Source: Leifsonia sp052114085 (lineage in GTDB: Bacteria; Actinomycetota; Actinomycetes; Actinomycetales; Microbacteriaceae). Taken from it: a stretch of DNA of 64,000 bases. The position numbers and the translations under genes are program-made. Every line of letters starts with the position of its first letter. Position 1 is the first letter of the stretch. The stretch covers positions 806,001-870,000 of the forward strand of contig NZ_JBFREB010000001.1 of the NCBI RefSeq assembly GCF_052114085.1, read 5' to 3'. The notes under the pieces are model-generated. The model was not told where the DNA came from. It ran no database searches and worked only from the letters and a program-made list of their open reading frames with translations. Positions 27,113 to 36,522 of this stretch are shown in pieces.

Positions 27113-27640
27113 TCAGGGCGACGTGCGGTGGCGCCGACGCGGCGCGCGACCGCGCAGCCAGACGAAGACGGAACCGCCGTCGAAGCCGACCCGCCGGGTC
27201 GTCGCGAAGCCGAGTTTGCCGAGCACGCCGAACGACGGCGCGTTCCAGGTTGCCACGGTCGCCCACACCATAGGAATGCCGGCGTCGAACGCAGCGTCAG
27301 CAACCGCCGCCGCTGCCTCGGTCGCGTAGCCGTGGCCGACGTGCCCGCGCAGCAGTTCGTAGGCGATCTCGGGCTGGGATGGGCTGGCCCTGCCGACGAT
27401 GAGCCCGCAGTAGCCGACCGCCTCGCCGCTGTCCGCGATCTCGACCGTGTACAGCCCGAAGCCCCGCGCGTCGAACTCGCGGCGCTGCGCATCCAGCCGC
27501 TCACGCTCCTCCTCGACCGAGCCGGGCACACGGCCGAGCGGGTGCTCGGCGAGCAGCGCCAGGTTCCATTCGGCGTCGCGCCCGTCCCTCGGGCGCAGAC
27601 GCAGACGCGGGGTCTCGAGGGCGGACGGCATCGGCTGCAC
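27113..27640 (-). CDS. GNAT family N-acetyltransferase
   Basis: A 175-residue acetyltransferase of the RimJ/RimL-like group, beginning with the typical LETPRLRLRPRDGRD. The acetyl-CoA-binding region reads YELLRGHVGHGYATEAAAAV (about residues 90-110) and the WATVATWNAPSFGVLGKLGF block (about 127-146) is the family's C-terminal signature. Such proteins modify ribosomal proteins, antibiotics or other amines; the substrate is unknown. GTG at 27640 is chosen because TACGCT lies 6 bp upstream of it. Confidence 0.88.
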   Translation of the reverse strand: MQPMPSALETPRLRLRPRDGRDAEWNLALLAEHPLGRVPGSVEEERERLDAQRREFDARGFGLYTVEIADSGEAVGYCGLIVGRASPSQPEIAYELLRGHVGHGYATEAAAAVADAAFDAGIPMVWATVATWNAPSFGVLGKLGFATTRRVGFDGGSVFVWLRGRAPRRRHRTSP

Positions 27641-27646
27641 GCGGTC

Positions 27647-27652
27647 AGCGTA
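27647..27652 (-). promoter_or_regulatory. Leaderless -10 box for the GNAT gene
   Basis: On the minus strand TACGCT is followed by 6 bp and the GTG at 27640, with no ribosome-binding site. Confidence 0.45.
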
Positions 27653-27746
27653 CCGAACCGCCGGGCGTACGCCCCGCAAGCCAGGCCCGGCGCGGATAGA
27701 CTGTCCCCTTGAAAGACCGCCCACGAGAGGGACGAGGAACACCCAG

Positions 27747-28646
27747 GTGACGCGCAACGACGAGGTCGAGACCCAGCTTCCGGGCATGGATGCCGCATCC
27801 ATCGCCGCGAAGCCCGGGCCCACCGGCCGTCCGCTGCGAACGTTCCCGGTTCCGGCCCCGCTCGCGCAGCACGGCCCCGCCAAGATCATCGCCCTCTGCA
27901 ACCAGAAGGGCGGCGTCGGCAAGACGACGACCAGCATCAACCTGGGCGCGACCCTCGCCGAATACGGCCGCCGCGTCCTCGCGGTCGACTTCGACCCGCA
28001 GGGCGCGCTGTCCGCAGGGCTGGGCGCGCGCACGCATGACGTGACGACGATCTACGACCTCCTGCTCAACCGGAAGGCCGACGTCCAGGAGGCCATCCAG
28101 TCGACGCCGGTGCCCGGCCTCGACATCATCCCTGCGAACATCGACCTGTCGGCGGCAGAGGTCCACCTCGTCAACGAGGTGGCGCGCGAGCAGATCCTCG
28201 CCGGTGTGCTGCGCAAGGTCGCGAACGACTATGACGTGATCCTGGTCGACTGCCAGCCGTCGCTCGGCATCCTGACCGTCAACGCCCTCACCGCCAGTCA
28301 CGGCGTGCTCATCCCGCTCGAGTGCGAGTACTTCGCGCTTCGCGGTGTCGCCCTGCTGATCGAGACCATCGACAAGGTGCGTGAGCGGTTGAACCCGGCG
28401 ATCGAGCTGGACGGCATCCTGGCCACCATGTACGACTCGCGCACGCTCCACTCCCGCGAGGTGCTGGAACGCGTCGTGGATGCTTTCGGCGACAGCGTGC
28501 TCGAGACGGTCATCTCGCGCACCGTGAAGTTCCCGGACGCGTCGGTTGCGGCCACACCGATCACGCAGTTCGCGCCCGAGCACCAGGCGGCGGAGGCGTA
28601 CCGCCAGCTGGCGCGGGAACTGGTGTTCCGTGGCGCCGTCGCCTGA
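27747..28646 (+). CDS. parA: ParA/Soj family partition ATPase
   Basis: A 299-residue deviant Walker ATPase. KGGVGKTTTSINLGATLAE near residue 50 is the P-loop with the signature lysine, FDPQGALSAGL near 80 is switch I, and VDCQPSLG near 165 is Walker B. An N-terminal extension of about 45 residues precedes the core. There is no parB next to it; it is followed, with overlap, by scpA, the usual arrangement for the second, orphan ParA of actinobacteria near scpAB. It is expected to act in chromosome organisation rather than plasmid partition. Confidence 0.88.
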   Translation: MTRNDEVETQLPGMDAASIAAKPGPTGRPLRTFPVPAPLAQHGPAKIIALCNQKGGVGKTTTSINLGATLAEYGRRVLAVDFDPQGALSAGLGARTHDVTTIYDLLLNRKADVQEAIQSTPVPGLDIIPANIDLSAAEVHLVNEVAREQILAGVLRKVANDYDVILVDCQPSLGILTVNALTASHGVLIPLECEYFALRGVALLIETIDKVRERLNPAIELDGILATMYDSRTLHSREVLERVVDAFGDSVLETVISRTVKFPDASVAATPITQFAPEHQAAEAYRQLARELVFRGAVA

Positions 28647-29502
28647 TACGACCGAACCGGAGCGCACGACCGAACCGGAGCAGCCGGCTGAGCCGGAGCG
28701 CACGGCCGAGCCGGGGGAGACCACCGGTTTCCGCGTCTCGCTGGGCGAGTTCGAGGGCCCGTTCGACCTCCTCCTGTCCCTGATCACGAAGCACGAACTG
28801 GACATCACCGAGATCTCGCTCAGCCGCGTGACGGACGAGTTCATCGCCTACCTGCGCGCGCTCGACACCGACGAGAGCCTCGACGAGGCCAGCGAGTTCC
28901 TGCTGGTCGCCGCCACACTGCTCGACCTGAAGGTGGCAGGTCTCCTGCCGCAGGGAGAGCTGGTGGATGCGGAGGATGTCGCCCTGCTCGAAGCGCGCGA
29001 CCTCCTCTTCGCCCGGCTGCTGCAGTACCGCGCGTTCAAGGAGGCGTCAACATGGTTCGCCCAGCGGCTCGACGCCGAGGGCGCGCGGCATGCGCGCCTG
29101 GTGCGGCTGGAGGACAAGTTCCGCCAGCGCACTCCGGAACTCGTCTGGACGCTGAGCCTCGACGACTTCGCCGCCCTGGCAACGCTCGCCATGACGCCGC
29201 GTGAGATCCCCGTCGTCGGGCTGGATCACCTCCACGCCCCGCTGGTCAGCATCCGGGAGCAGGCCGCGATCGTGGTCGGGATGCTGCGGCACGGCGAGCC
29301 GATGAATTTCCGCCAGCTGGTCGCCGGCGCGGAGCAGAAAGGCGTGGTCGTCGCGCGTTTCTTGGCGGTGCTGGAGCTGTACCGGCGTGCCGCGATCGCG
29401 TTCGAGCAGCTGGAGCCGCTCGGCGAGCTGACCTTGCGCTGGACCGCCGAGCACTGGTCCGAAGAGAACCTGTCGAATCTGGGAGCCGACTATGACGGTT
29501 GA
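28630..29502 (+). CDS. scpA: Segregation and condensation protein A
   Basis: Kleisin subunit of the SMC-ScpAB condensin. The 290-residue protein has a Glu/Pro-rich N-terminal tail, the SMC-binding N-domain (FEGPFDLLLSLITKHELDITEISL, about residues 42-65) and the C-terminal winged helix. GTG at 28630 overlaps the parA end by 17 bp. The 3' end overlaps scpB by 11 bp. Confidence 0.93.
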   Translation: MAPSPDTTEPERTTEPEQPAEPERTAEPGETTGFRVSLGEFEGPFDLLLSLITKHELDITEISLSRVTDEFIAYLRALDTDESLDEASEFLLVAATLLDLKVAGLLPQGELVDAEDVALLEARDLLFARLLQYRAFKEASTWFAQRLDAEGARHARLVRLEDKFRQRTPELVWTLSLDDFAALATLAMTPREIPVVGLDHLHAPLVSIREQAAIVVGMLRHGEPMNFRQLVAGAEQKGVVVARFLAVLELYRRAAIAFEQLEPLGELTLRWTAEHWSEENLSNLGADYDG

Positions 29503-30157
29503 GAATGTGGCCGCGGACGCGGCGGTCGAAGTGACGGAGGGCACAGCGGTGACGGAGGGCACAGCGGTGACGGACACCACCGAGGTGCCCGCGCAGGTCG
29601 AGGATGCGCAGATCGAGCGCGCGCTGGAGGCCATCCTCATGGTCGCCGACGAACCGATGAGCATCGTCACGCTGGCCACCGCGGTCGGCGCGCCGGTGAA
29701 GCGCGTGCGCTCGGCCATCGCGACGCTGGTGGCCGACTTCGACGGAGAAGGGGGAGGTGTCCGCCGCGGCTTCGAGCTGCGCGAAGTGGGCGGCGGCTGG
29801 CGCATCTACGTCCGTGAGGAGTTCGACCCGGTCGTCTCCGGCTACGTGCTGCAGCAGAACCCGACCAAGCTGTCGCAGGCCGCCCTCGAGACCCTCGCCG
29901 TGATCGCGTACAAGCAGCCGATCAGCCGTGGTGCCATCGCCTCCATCCGCGCCGTCAACGTGGACTCGGTCGTGCGGACCCTGCTCGGCCGCGGGCTCAT
30001 CACGGAGCTGTTCACCGACAGTGAGACGGGTGCCATCAATTACGGCACGACCGACCTGCTGCTCAGTCAGCTCGGCATCAACTCGGTCGACGAGCTCCCG
30101 AAGATCTCGCCGCTGCTCAGCGACGGAGCGGATGGGTTCCAGGGCGATGTCCGCTGA
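29492..30157 (+). CDS. scpB: Segregation and condensation protein B
   Basis: The 221-residue partner of ScpA, with two winged-helix domains (IERALEAILMVADEPMS near 40; LSQAALETLAVIAYKQPISR near 130). The N-terminus carries a short in-frame repeat (VTEGTA twice, then VTDTT) encoded by an 18-bp duplication at about 29531-29568. Overlaps scpA before it and the pseudouridine synthase gene after it. Confidence 0.93.
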   Translation: MTVENVAADAAVEVTEGTAVTEGTAVTDTTEVPAQVEDAQIERALEAILMVADEPMSIVTLATAVGAPVKRVRSAIATLVADFDGEGGGVRRGFELREVGGGWRIYVREEFDPVVSGYVLQQNPTKLSQAALETLAVIAYKQPISRGAIASIRAVNVDSVVRTLLGRGLITELFTDSETGAINYGTTDLLLSQLGINSVDELPKISPLLSDGADGFQGDVR

Positions 30158-30896
30158 GAACGAAGCGCAGGGCGAGCGCCTGCAGAAGGTGATGGCGGCG
30201 GCCGGGGTGGCCTCGCGCCGGGTCTCGGAGGACATGATCGCGGCCGGTCGGGTCTCGGTGAACGGCAAAGTCGTGACCGAACTGGGGAGGCGCGTCGACC
30301 CCACGGTCGACCTGGTCGCGGTCGACGGGACGGCCGTCCAGCTCGACACCTCGCGCCGGTACGTGATGCTGAACAAGCCGGTCGGCGTGGTCAGCTCCAT
30401 GCGCGACGAGCAGGGACGCCCCGACCTCTCCCGGTTCACCGCGGACTACCCGGAGCGCCTGTTCAACGTCGGGCGGTTGGACGCGGAGACCTCGGGCCTC
30501 CTGATCCTCACGAACGACGGAGAACTGGCGCACGTGCTCGCGCATCCCTCGTTCGGCGTGACGAAGACCTACATCGCGCGTGTGCGCGGGGTGGTGACGC
30601 CGCAGACGATCGGCCGGCTCACCAAGGGCGTGGAGCTGGAGGACGGGCCGATCGCCGCGGACAAAGCCAAGCTGCTGCAGACGCGCAGTGACGACTCGCT
30701 GGTCGAAGTGACCCTGCACTCTGGTCGCAACCGGATCGTGCGGCGGATGCTCGCCGAGGTCGGGCACCCCGTCGTGGAGTTGGTGCGGCGGCAGTTCGGG
30801 CCGTTGCACCTGGGGACACTGAAGGTCGGGCAGCTGCGCGACCTGACGAAAGCGGAGCTGGGGCAGCTGCTGACGATCTCTCGCGAGAGCCGCTGA
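30147..30896 (+). CDS. rluB: 23S rRNA/RsuA-family pseudouridine synthase
   Basis: A 249-residue pseudouridine synthase with an N-terminal S4 domain (GERLQKVMAAAGVASRRVSE, about residues 9-55) and the catalytic RluB/RsuA motif NVGRLDAETSGLLILTNDGE near residues 110-128, whose Asp attacks the uridine. The scpB-rluB order is typical. It could be named RluB by position and family; the exact modified base is not proven. Confidence 0.9.
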   Translation: MSAENEAQGERLQKVMAAAGVASRRVSEDMIAAGRVSVNGKVVTELGRRVDPTVDLVAVDGTAVQLDTSRRYVMLNKPVGVVSSMRDEQGRPDLSRFTADYPERLFNVGRLDAETSGLLILTNDGELAHVLAHPSFGVTKTYIARVRGVVTPQTIGRLTKGVELEDGPIAADKAKLLQTRSDDSLVEVTLHSGRNRIVRRMLAEVGHPVVELVRRQFGPLHLGTLKVGQLRDLTKAELGQLLTISRESR

Positions 30897-30953
30897 CCGG
30901 CCCGCCTTCTCCTGCTGGGTCGCAGGAGTCGTTGGGGGGTGCGGCCGCATCCG

Positions 30954-31036
30954 CCTCCGTTCTCGGCGGGGCACGCCGGTCGCGCGGGGGGAACGGAGGA
31001 TTCGGAGGGATCTCGCGCCGCATCCTCCTCCGTTCC
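30954..31036 (+). terminator. Competing hairpins between rluB and tyrA
   Basis: Segment GAACGGAGG at 30991-30999 can pair either with CCTCCGTTC at 30954-30962 or with CCTCCGTTC at 31028-31036 (the latter extends to 11 bp). The two pairings exclude each other. It probably ends the rluB transcript; the alternative fold could also regulate. Confidence 0.5.
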
Positions 31037-31071
31037 TTCATCCCGTGCGGAAACGGGTGCCCGCCGCTGGC

Positions 31072-31077
31072 TAAGGT
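31072..31077 (+). promoter_or_regulatory. Leaderless -10 box for tyrA
   Basis: TAAGGT ends 6 bp before the GTG at 31084, with no ribosome-binding site in the gap. Confidence 0.5.
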
Positions 31078-31083
31078 GGACGG

Positions 31084-32172
31084 GTGACTGACAACTCCGC
31101 CCGCCTCGCCGGCCCCGTCCGCGTCGTCGGCGCGGGGCTGCTCGGCGCCTCCGTCGGGCTCGGGCTGCGTGCCCGCGGCGTCGACGTGGTGCTCGCCGAC
31201 GCCTCGCCCGCGCATCTGCGGCTGGCGGCCGACTACGGCGCAGGCCGGATCGACGACGGCGGAGTGGAGCCGGCCCTGATCGTCGTGGCCGTTCCTCCGG
31301 ATCTCACCGGCCGGGTCGTCGCCGAGGAGCTCGCAGCGCATCCCGGGGCCGTCGTCACGGATGTGGCGAGCGTGAAGGTGGCGCCGCTGTCGGAGCTGGA
31401 AGATTCGGGACTCGACCTCTCGCGTTACGTCGGCGGGCATCCTCTCGCCGGGCGCGAGCGGGGTGGGCCGTCGTCGGCCCGCGCCGACCTCTTCATCGGG
31501 CGGCCGTGGGTCGTCGCGGCGCGGCCCGAGAACCCGCGCTCGGCGGTCAGCGTGGTGGAGGCGCTCATCCTCGACCTCGGCGCGACCCCGGTCGAGATGG
31601 ATGCCGACGAGCACGACGCCGCCGTAGCCCTCGTGTCGCACGCTCCGCAGATCGTGTCGTCGCTGATGGCGAAGCGACTCTCCGACTCGCCCGACGCTGC
31701 ACTCGCGTTGGCCGGCCAGGGCGTGCGCGACGTCACCCGCATCGCCGCGAGCGAACCGGAACTGTGGGTGCAGATCCTCGGCGCGAACGCTCCCGCGATC
31801 GTCGAGATCCTCCGCGCCTACCGCGACGACCTGGATCGCGTGCTCGTCGCGCTGGGCGACGTGGATGCCTCCGGCGCCCGCCGGACGATCGCGGAAGAGA
31901 TCGCCGGCGGCAACACCGGTGTCTCCCGTCTGCCGGGTAAGCACGGCCAGGACCGCAGGTATGCGCGCTTCGTGGTGATGGTGGAAGACAGCCCCGGTGA
32001 GCTCGCCCGCCTCCTCAACGAACTCGGTGAGCTGGGCGTCAACATGGAGGACCTGCGGCTGGAGCACTCGCCCGGCGCCCCGTTCGGCCTCGCCGAGATC
32101 GCGGTGCTGCCCGAGGTGGAGCACCGCACCGTGACAGACCTGACCGAACGTGGATGGAGGATCACCGGATGA
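31084..32172 (+). CDS. tyrA: Prephenate dehydrogenase
   Basis: Tyrosine synthesis: oxidative decarboxylation of prephenate. The 362-residue protein starts with an NAD(P) dinucleotide fold (VRVVGAGLLGASVGLGLRARG, about residues 11-31), has GGHPLAGRERGG near 118-129 and the catalytic-site VSHAPQIVSSLMA near 182-195, then a C-terminal ACT domain (about 295-360, FVVMVEDSPGELARLLNELG) that may bind tyrosine for feedback control. GTG start after a leaderless box. Stop overlaps cmk. Confidence 0.93.
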   Translation: MTDNSARLAGPVRVVGAGLLGASVGLGLRARGVDVVLADASPAHLRLAADYGAGRIDDGGVEPALIVVAVPPDLTGRVVAEELAAHPGAVVTDVASVKVAPLSELEDSGLDLSRYVGGHPLAGRERGGPSSARADLFIGRPWVVAARPENPRSAVSVVEALILDLGATPVEMDADEHDAAVALVSHAPQIVSSLMAKRLSDSPDAALALAGQGVRDVTRIAASEPELWVQILGANAPAIVEILRAYRDDLDRVLVALGDVDASGARRTIAEEIAGGNTGVSRLPGKHGQDRRYARFVVMVEDSPGELARLLNELGELGVNMEDLRLEHSPGAPFGLAEIAVLPEVEHRTVTDLTERGWRITG

Positions 32173-32840
32173 CCGAGACGATCGTGGTCGCGGTCGACGG
32201 ACCGGCCGGCAGCGGCAAGTCGAGCGTGAGCAAGGCTGCCGCGCGGCGGCTCGGCTGGGCGTACCTCGACACCGGCGCGGCGTACCGCGCGCTCAGCTGG
32301 TACGTGGTCGCACGTCGCCTCGACCCGACCGACCCCGGCGCGGTGATCAATGCCCTCCCGGACTTCGACTACCGCATCGGAACCGACCCGGACACCTACC
32401 ACGTGTTCGTCGGTGAGGACGATGTGACCGAGGCCATCCGCACGCCCGAGGTCACGGCGGTCGTCGCCCCGATCGCGCGCCTCCCCGAGGTGCGGACCTT
32501 CCTGACGGGGCTGTTCCGCGACATCATCCGGCACACCGACCGCGGCGGGATCGTCGTCGAGGGACGCGACATCACGACGGTGGTCTGCCCGGATGCTCCC
32601 GTGCGCATCCTGCTGACCGCCGACGAAGCCGTTAGAATGGCGAGGCGTTCCGCGGAGCTGACCGGCCATTCCCCCGCCCACGTCGGGGAGGCCCTGCGAA
32701 GACGCGATGCGGCGGACTCCCGTGTCGTCGACTTCATGAACGCCGCGGACGGTGTGACCACCGTCGACTCCACCGAACTCGACTTCGACCAAACCGTCGA
32801 CGCGGTCATCCAGGTCGTACAGAAAGCAGCCCATGTCTGA
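32169..32840 (+). CDS. cmk: Cytidylate kinase
   Basis: Phosphorylates CMP/dCMP. The 223-residue protein has the P-loop VAVDGPAGSGKSSVSKAAAR near residues 6-25, the DTGAAYRAL NMP-binding segment near 33-41 and VEGRDITTVVCPDA near 132-145. ATG at 32169 overlaps the tyrA stop (ATGA). The tyrA-cmk-der order is standard. Confidence 0.95.
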   Translation: MTETIVVAVDGPAGSGKSSVSKAAARRLGWAYLDTGAAYRALSWYVVARRLDPTDPGAVINALPDFDYRIGTDPDTYHVFVGEDDVTEAIRTPEVTAVVAPIARLPEVRTFLTGLFRDIIRHTDRGGIVVEGRDITTVVCPDAPVRILLTADEAVRMARRSAELTGHSPAHVGEALRRRDAADSRVVDFMNAADGVTTVDSTELDFDQTVDAVIQVVQKAAHV

Positions 32841-34338
32841 CATCGAAAACGAGCCCAACGGCGACGACGACCTCGTCGCCCGGCTTTCCGAGCTCGACGA
32901 GGACCTCGCGGTCCAGCGAGCCAACGCGCTGCGCAGCGGCCTCGCGGAGTACGAGCTCGACGAGGGCGACCTCGACCTGCTCGACATCGCGGGCGAAGAC
33001 GTGGAGGGCATCACCTACCTCCCGGCGCTGCCCGTGCTGGCGATCGTCGGTCGCCCGAACGTCGGCAAGTCCGCGCTCGTCAACCGCATCCTCGGCCGCC
33101 GCGAGGCCGTCGTGGAGGACACCCCCGGTGTCACCCGCGACCGCGTCTCGTACCAGGCGGAATGGAACGGCCGCCGCTTCACCCTCGTCGACACGGGCGG
33201 GTGGGAACCGGACGCGCGCGGAATCGACGCGTCCGTCGCCGCGCAGGCGGAGGTCGCGATCGATCTCGCCGACGCCGTCCTGTTCGTCGTGGATGCGACG
33301 GTCGGTGCGACCTCGACCGACGAGCACGTAGTCCGCCTGCTCCGCAAGACGAATAAGCCGGTGTTCCTCGCGGCCAACAAGGTCGACGACGCGCGCCAGG
33401 AGCCTTTCGCGACCGAACTGTGGTCGCTCGGGCTGGGCGAGCCGCATCCCGTCTCCGCCTTGCACGGGCGCGGCGTGGCCGACCTGCTCGACGAGATGCT
33501 GAAGGTGCTGCCGGAGGAGTCCGCCGTCGCCAAGCGCGAGGTCGGCGGCCCGCGCCGCGTCGCGATCATCGGACGACCCAACGTCGGTAAGTCCTCCCTG
33601 CTCAACAAGACGGCGGGTGAGGAGCGCGTGGTCGTCAACGAGCTCGCCGGCACCACCCGCGACCCGGTCGACGAGCAGGTCGAACTCGGTGGGAAGGTGT
33701 GGCGCTTCGTCGACACCGCCGGTATCCGTCGGCGCGTGCACCTGCAGCAGGGCGCCGACTTCTACGCGTCGCTCCGTACCTCCACGGCACTCGAGAAGGC
33801 CGAAGTCGCGGTCGTCGTGCTCGACGTGAGCGAGCCGATCAGCGAGCAGGACGTCCGGATCATCGACCTCGTCCTCGAATCCGGCCGCGCGCTGGTCCTC
33901 GCCTTCAACAAGTGGGACCTGCTCGACGACGACCGCCGCCGCTACCTCGAGCGCGAGATCGAGCAGGACCTCGCGCACGTCTCGTGGGCGCCGCGCGTCA
34001 ACATCTCGGCCCGCACCGGCCGTCACCTCGAGAAGCTGGTCCCCGCGCTGGAGCTCGCGCTCGAGTCGTGGGATACGCGCATCCCGACCGGCAAGTTCAA
34101 CGCGTTCCTCGCCGAGCTCACGGCGGCGCACCCGCACCCGGTCCGCGGTGGCAAGCAGCCGCGCATCCTGTTCGGCACGCAGGCGACGAGCCGTCCGCCG
34201 ACATTCGTGGCGTTCACGACCGGGTTCCTCGACCCGGGCTACCGGCGGTACATCATCCGCCGGCTGCGTGAGGTCTACGGCTTCGAGGGCACGCCGATCG
34301 TGCTCAACATGCGCGTGCGCGAGAAGCGCAAGCGCTAG
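32833..34338 (+). CDS. der: Ribosome-assembly GTPase Der (EngA)
   Basis: Double GTPase needed for 50S assembly. The 501-residue protein has two G domains, each with GRPNVGKS (near residues 74 and 247), DTAG/DTGG G3 motifs and NKxD G4 motifs (NKVD, NKWD), and a C-terminal KH-like domain (about 385-500, ending VREKRKR). An acidic N-terminal extension of about 60 residues precedes the first G domain, as in other actinobacteria. Overlaps cmk by 8 bp. Confidence 0.95.
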   Translation: MSDIENEPNGDDDLVARLSELDEDLAVQRANALRSGLAEYELDEGDLDLLDIAGEDVEGITYLPALPVLAIVGRPNVGKSALVNRILGRREAVVEDTPGVTRDRVSYQAEWNGRRFTLVDTGGWEPDARGIDASVAAQAEVAIDLADAVLFVVDATVGATSTDEHVVRLLRKTNKPVFLAANKVDDARQEPFATELWSLGLGEPHPVSALHGRGVADLLDEMLKVLPEESAVAKREVGGPRRVAIIGRPNVGKSSLLNKTAGEERVVVNELAGTTRDPVDEQVELGGKVWRFVDTAGIRRRVHLQQGADFYASLRTSTALEKAEVAVVVLDVSEPISEQDVRIIDLVLESGRALVLAFNKWDLLDDDRRRYLEREIEQDLAHVSWAPRVNISARTGRHLEKLVPALELALESWDTRIPTGKFNAFLAELTAAHPHPVRGGKQPRILFGTQATSRPPTFVAFTTGFLDPGYRRYIIRRLREVYGFEGTPIVLNMRVREKRKR

Positions 34339-34387
34339 CCGCCGCCCCACCGATCCGCGCCCCGGCCTCGCCGAGTGGTGAGTCGAT

Positions 34388-34428
34388 GCGGGAATCCCGC
34401 ACGAGTTGTGACATGTTGTCCCAACTCG
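34388..34428 (+). terminator. Two hairpins between der and a convergent gene
   Basis: GCGGG-AAT-CCCGC (34388-34400) is followed by CGAGTTG paired with CAACTCG (34402-34408 and 34422-34428, 13-base loop). They lie between convergent genes and could end both transcripts. The region also holds the diverged copy of the 27028 repeat. Confidence 0.5.
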
Positions 34429-34440
34429 GTGGGGGCGCGG

Positions 34441-36360
34441 TCAGCGCTGGCGCGCGACGTCCAGCACGGGGTCGAACGCGTCCGGCGCGTGCACGATCAC
34501 GACAGGCGCCGTGCCTGCGGGGAACAGCCGCGCCACGTCCGCCGGGTCGGCGCGGTCGTCGACCGTGACGTCGATGGTCTCGCGCCAGCGGCCGTCGGAC
34601 AGGCGTTGCACCGTCGACTCCCACGTGATCCCGGGCGTCGCCCGCGCCTGCAGCCGCAGGTGGATGCCCACCGCGCGCCGGCGCGCGAGTAGCGACAGCA
34701 GTCCCCGGTACACCGCGGTCCGTCCGGCGTCGATCAGCCACGGGTCGAGCTCGCGCACGAGCATGTCTGCGTTCCACACGATCGTCGTGGCGAAACCGCT
34801 CCGCGACTGGTAGACATCCACGGCGATCACCCCGGCGAGGCGGCGAACCGTCTGCCGTAGCGTCCCGCGCGTGATCCCCTCCTCGACCGTGCTGTGCAGG
34901 TATAGCGGCACCGACGGCCGCGGCGGCAGCCCGCCGGCCCGTACCGTGGCGTGGTCGTTGATGCGCTGCGGCGCCTCGAAGAACACCCCGAGCTCGGCGA
35001 GCACGGCGGCCACCCGGGGGTCCGGCGGGTCGGCCTCCACCGCCCCAGCGGTGTCCGCGTATGCCGTCGACTGGTGCAGCGACCCGATCCGGAAGCCGTG
35101 CGACAGCGGCGGCCGCGCCTTCACCGTCAGGAACGGCGTCCCCGACTCGAGGCGCACCGGGTTCTCGCGCCCTTCGATGCGCGGCACCGGGTCGAGCACA
35201 TGCTCGAGCGCCAGCACGGTCACGGCGTCCGGCACCGTGATCCGCCCGAGCGGCGATCCCGCGACCACCAGATGTGTGACCGTCAGACCCGCGCCGACGG
35301 CGGCCGTTGCGACCTGCGCCGCCACCATCCCGCCCAGGCTGAAGCCGGCGAGCAGCACCGGTTCACCGGGCGCGATCCTCGCGGCGAGCATCGTTTCGAG
35401 CGCCGCTCGCGTGACCGTCGGCTCGGCTCCCGCGCCGATCAGCAGGTCGGCCGTGATGTCGTTGGGCGCGGCACCCGCGCGCGGATGCCACGACTTGGTG
35501 CTGGCGAATTGCACCATCCAGCATCGGCCGCCCGGTGCATCCATTTCGACGACCCGCACGAGGCCGACATCCGCGCGGTCATCGAGGTCGGGATCGCACA
35601 GGTCGTCGATCTCGCGCTGACTCAGCAGCAGCTCGCGGAGTGACCGGATCGACCGGCGCCGCATCGCCCCTGCGGCGATGCCCGGCTGGCCGAGCGGGTC
35701 GGGGGAGGGTCCGAGCGGCAGCCCCAAGAGGCCGCCGGGAACGTCCGCAAGCCCGGGGGTCGGGACGTAGTCGTCGCCTCCACGGGGATCGTTCCACCAG
35801 TCGAGCACATCGCGGATCTGCGGGAACGCCCGCGCCAGGAAGTCGTCGTATTCGAGCAGGAGCGCGTCGTGGCCGTCGCGCAGCAGTCCGCGCCGCCTCC
35901 CCAGGCGGACGACCTTGCGCAGGATCGCGGGCAGCGTGAACACCGCGACGAACGGTCGAGCGCGCCAGCGGGGGAGGAACACCCCGATCAGGGACACGAG
36001 CAGGGCGAGCGGCGCAAACAGCAACGCGGCGCCGCGGGCCACCGCACCGACCGTGCGGGGCACCAGCGACAGGTACAGGCCGCTGAGGGCGATACGCCGG
36101 CCGCGGCGGGTCGACGGCGGGGGCGTCTCGAACGGGTAGGGGATGCGCTTGCGGCTCTGGATGGCGAACCACACCCACGCCACGACAAGGCCGATCAGCC
36201 AGACCAGCAGAGCGACGACCGCGGCGGCGAGGCCGACCACCAACAGCAGCAACCCGAGCGCGAAGGCCACAGGGATTCCGACGATCAGGCCGAGGATGAG
36301 CGCCGCCCGGGTGGCCCCGTTGCGCCCTCGCCAGAGCTGCGGTGACGGCTGCGGCGGCAT
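34441..36360 (-). CDS. Membrane-anchored alpha/beta-hydrolase-like protein
   Basis: A 639-residue protein. Residues about 20-70 form two hydrophobic helices and another pair lies near 110-130, so the N-terminal part is in the membrane. The C-terminal two-thirds resemble an alpha/beta hydrolase, with the nucleophile elbow LLAGFSLGGMVAAQVA (G-F-S-L-G-G, near residue 345) and a later LVVAGSPLG. Candidate acid and His residues are not certain. Single minus-strand gene, transcribed away from the GT2/GH18 pair. Probably a lipase/esterase-type or PE-PPE-like serine hydrolase; substrate unknown. Confidence 0.65.
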   Translation of the reverse strand: MPPQPSPQLWRGRNGATRAALILGLIVGIPVAFALGLLLLVVGLAAAVVALLVWLIGLVVAWVWFAIQSRKRIPYPFETPPPSTRRGRRIALSGLYLSLVPRTVGAVARGAALLFAPLALLVSLIGVFLPRWRARPFVAVFTLPAILRKVVRLGRRRGLLRDGHDALLLEYDDFLARAFPQIRDVLDWWNDPRGGDDYVPTPGLADVPGGLLGLPLGPSPDPLGQPGIAAGAMRRRSIRSLRELLLSQREIDDLCDPDLDDRADVGLVRVVEMDAPGGRCWMVQFASTKSWHPRAGAAPNDITADLLIGAGAEPTVTRAALETMLAARIAPGEPVLLAGFSLGGMVAAQVATAAVGAGLTVTHLVVAGSPLGRITVPDAVTVLALEHVLDPVPRIEGRENPVRLESGTPFLTVKARPPLSHGFRIGSLHQSTAYADTAGAVEADPPDPRVAAVLAELGVFFEAPQRINDHATVRAGGLPPRPSVPLYLHSTVEEGITRGTLRQTVRRLAGVIAVDVYQSRSGFATTIVWNADMLVRELDPWLIDAGRTAVYRGLLSLLARRRAVGIHLRLQARATPGITWESTVQRLSDGRWRETIDVTVDDRADPADVARLFPAGTAPVVIVHAPDAFDPVLDVARQR

Positions 36361-36522
36361 GCGGTCAGCCTAGCCCGCGACCTCCGACATCCCTCGAACG
36401 ACCCGGACACCCTCTGGTGGTCAATGCGTACGTATGAACCCCTCCCGACGCAAGTGCGACACACCGCGGCACTCTGTGCAAGTTCACGCGAAAGCACCCC
36501 CAAAGAAGGGGCGACCCTAAAA

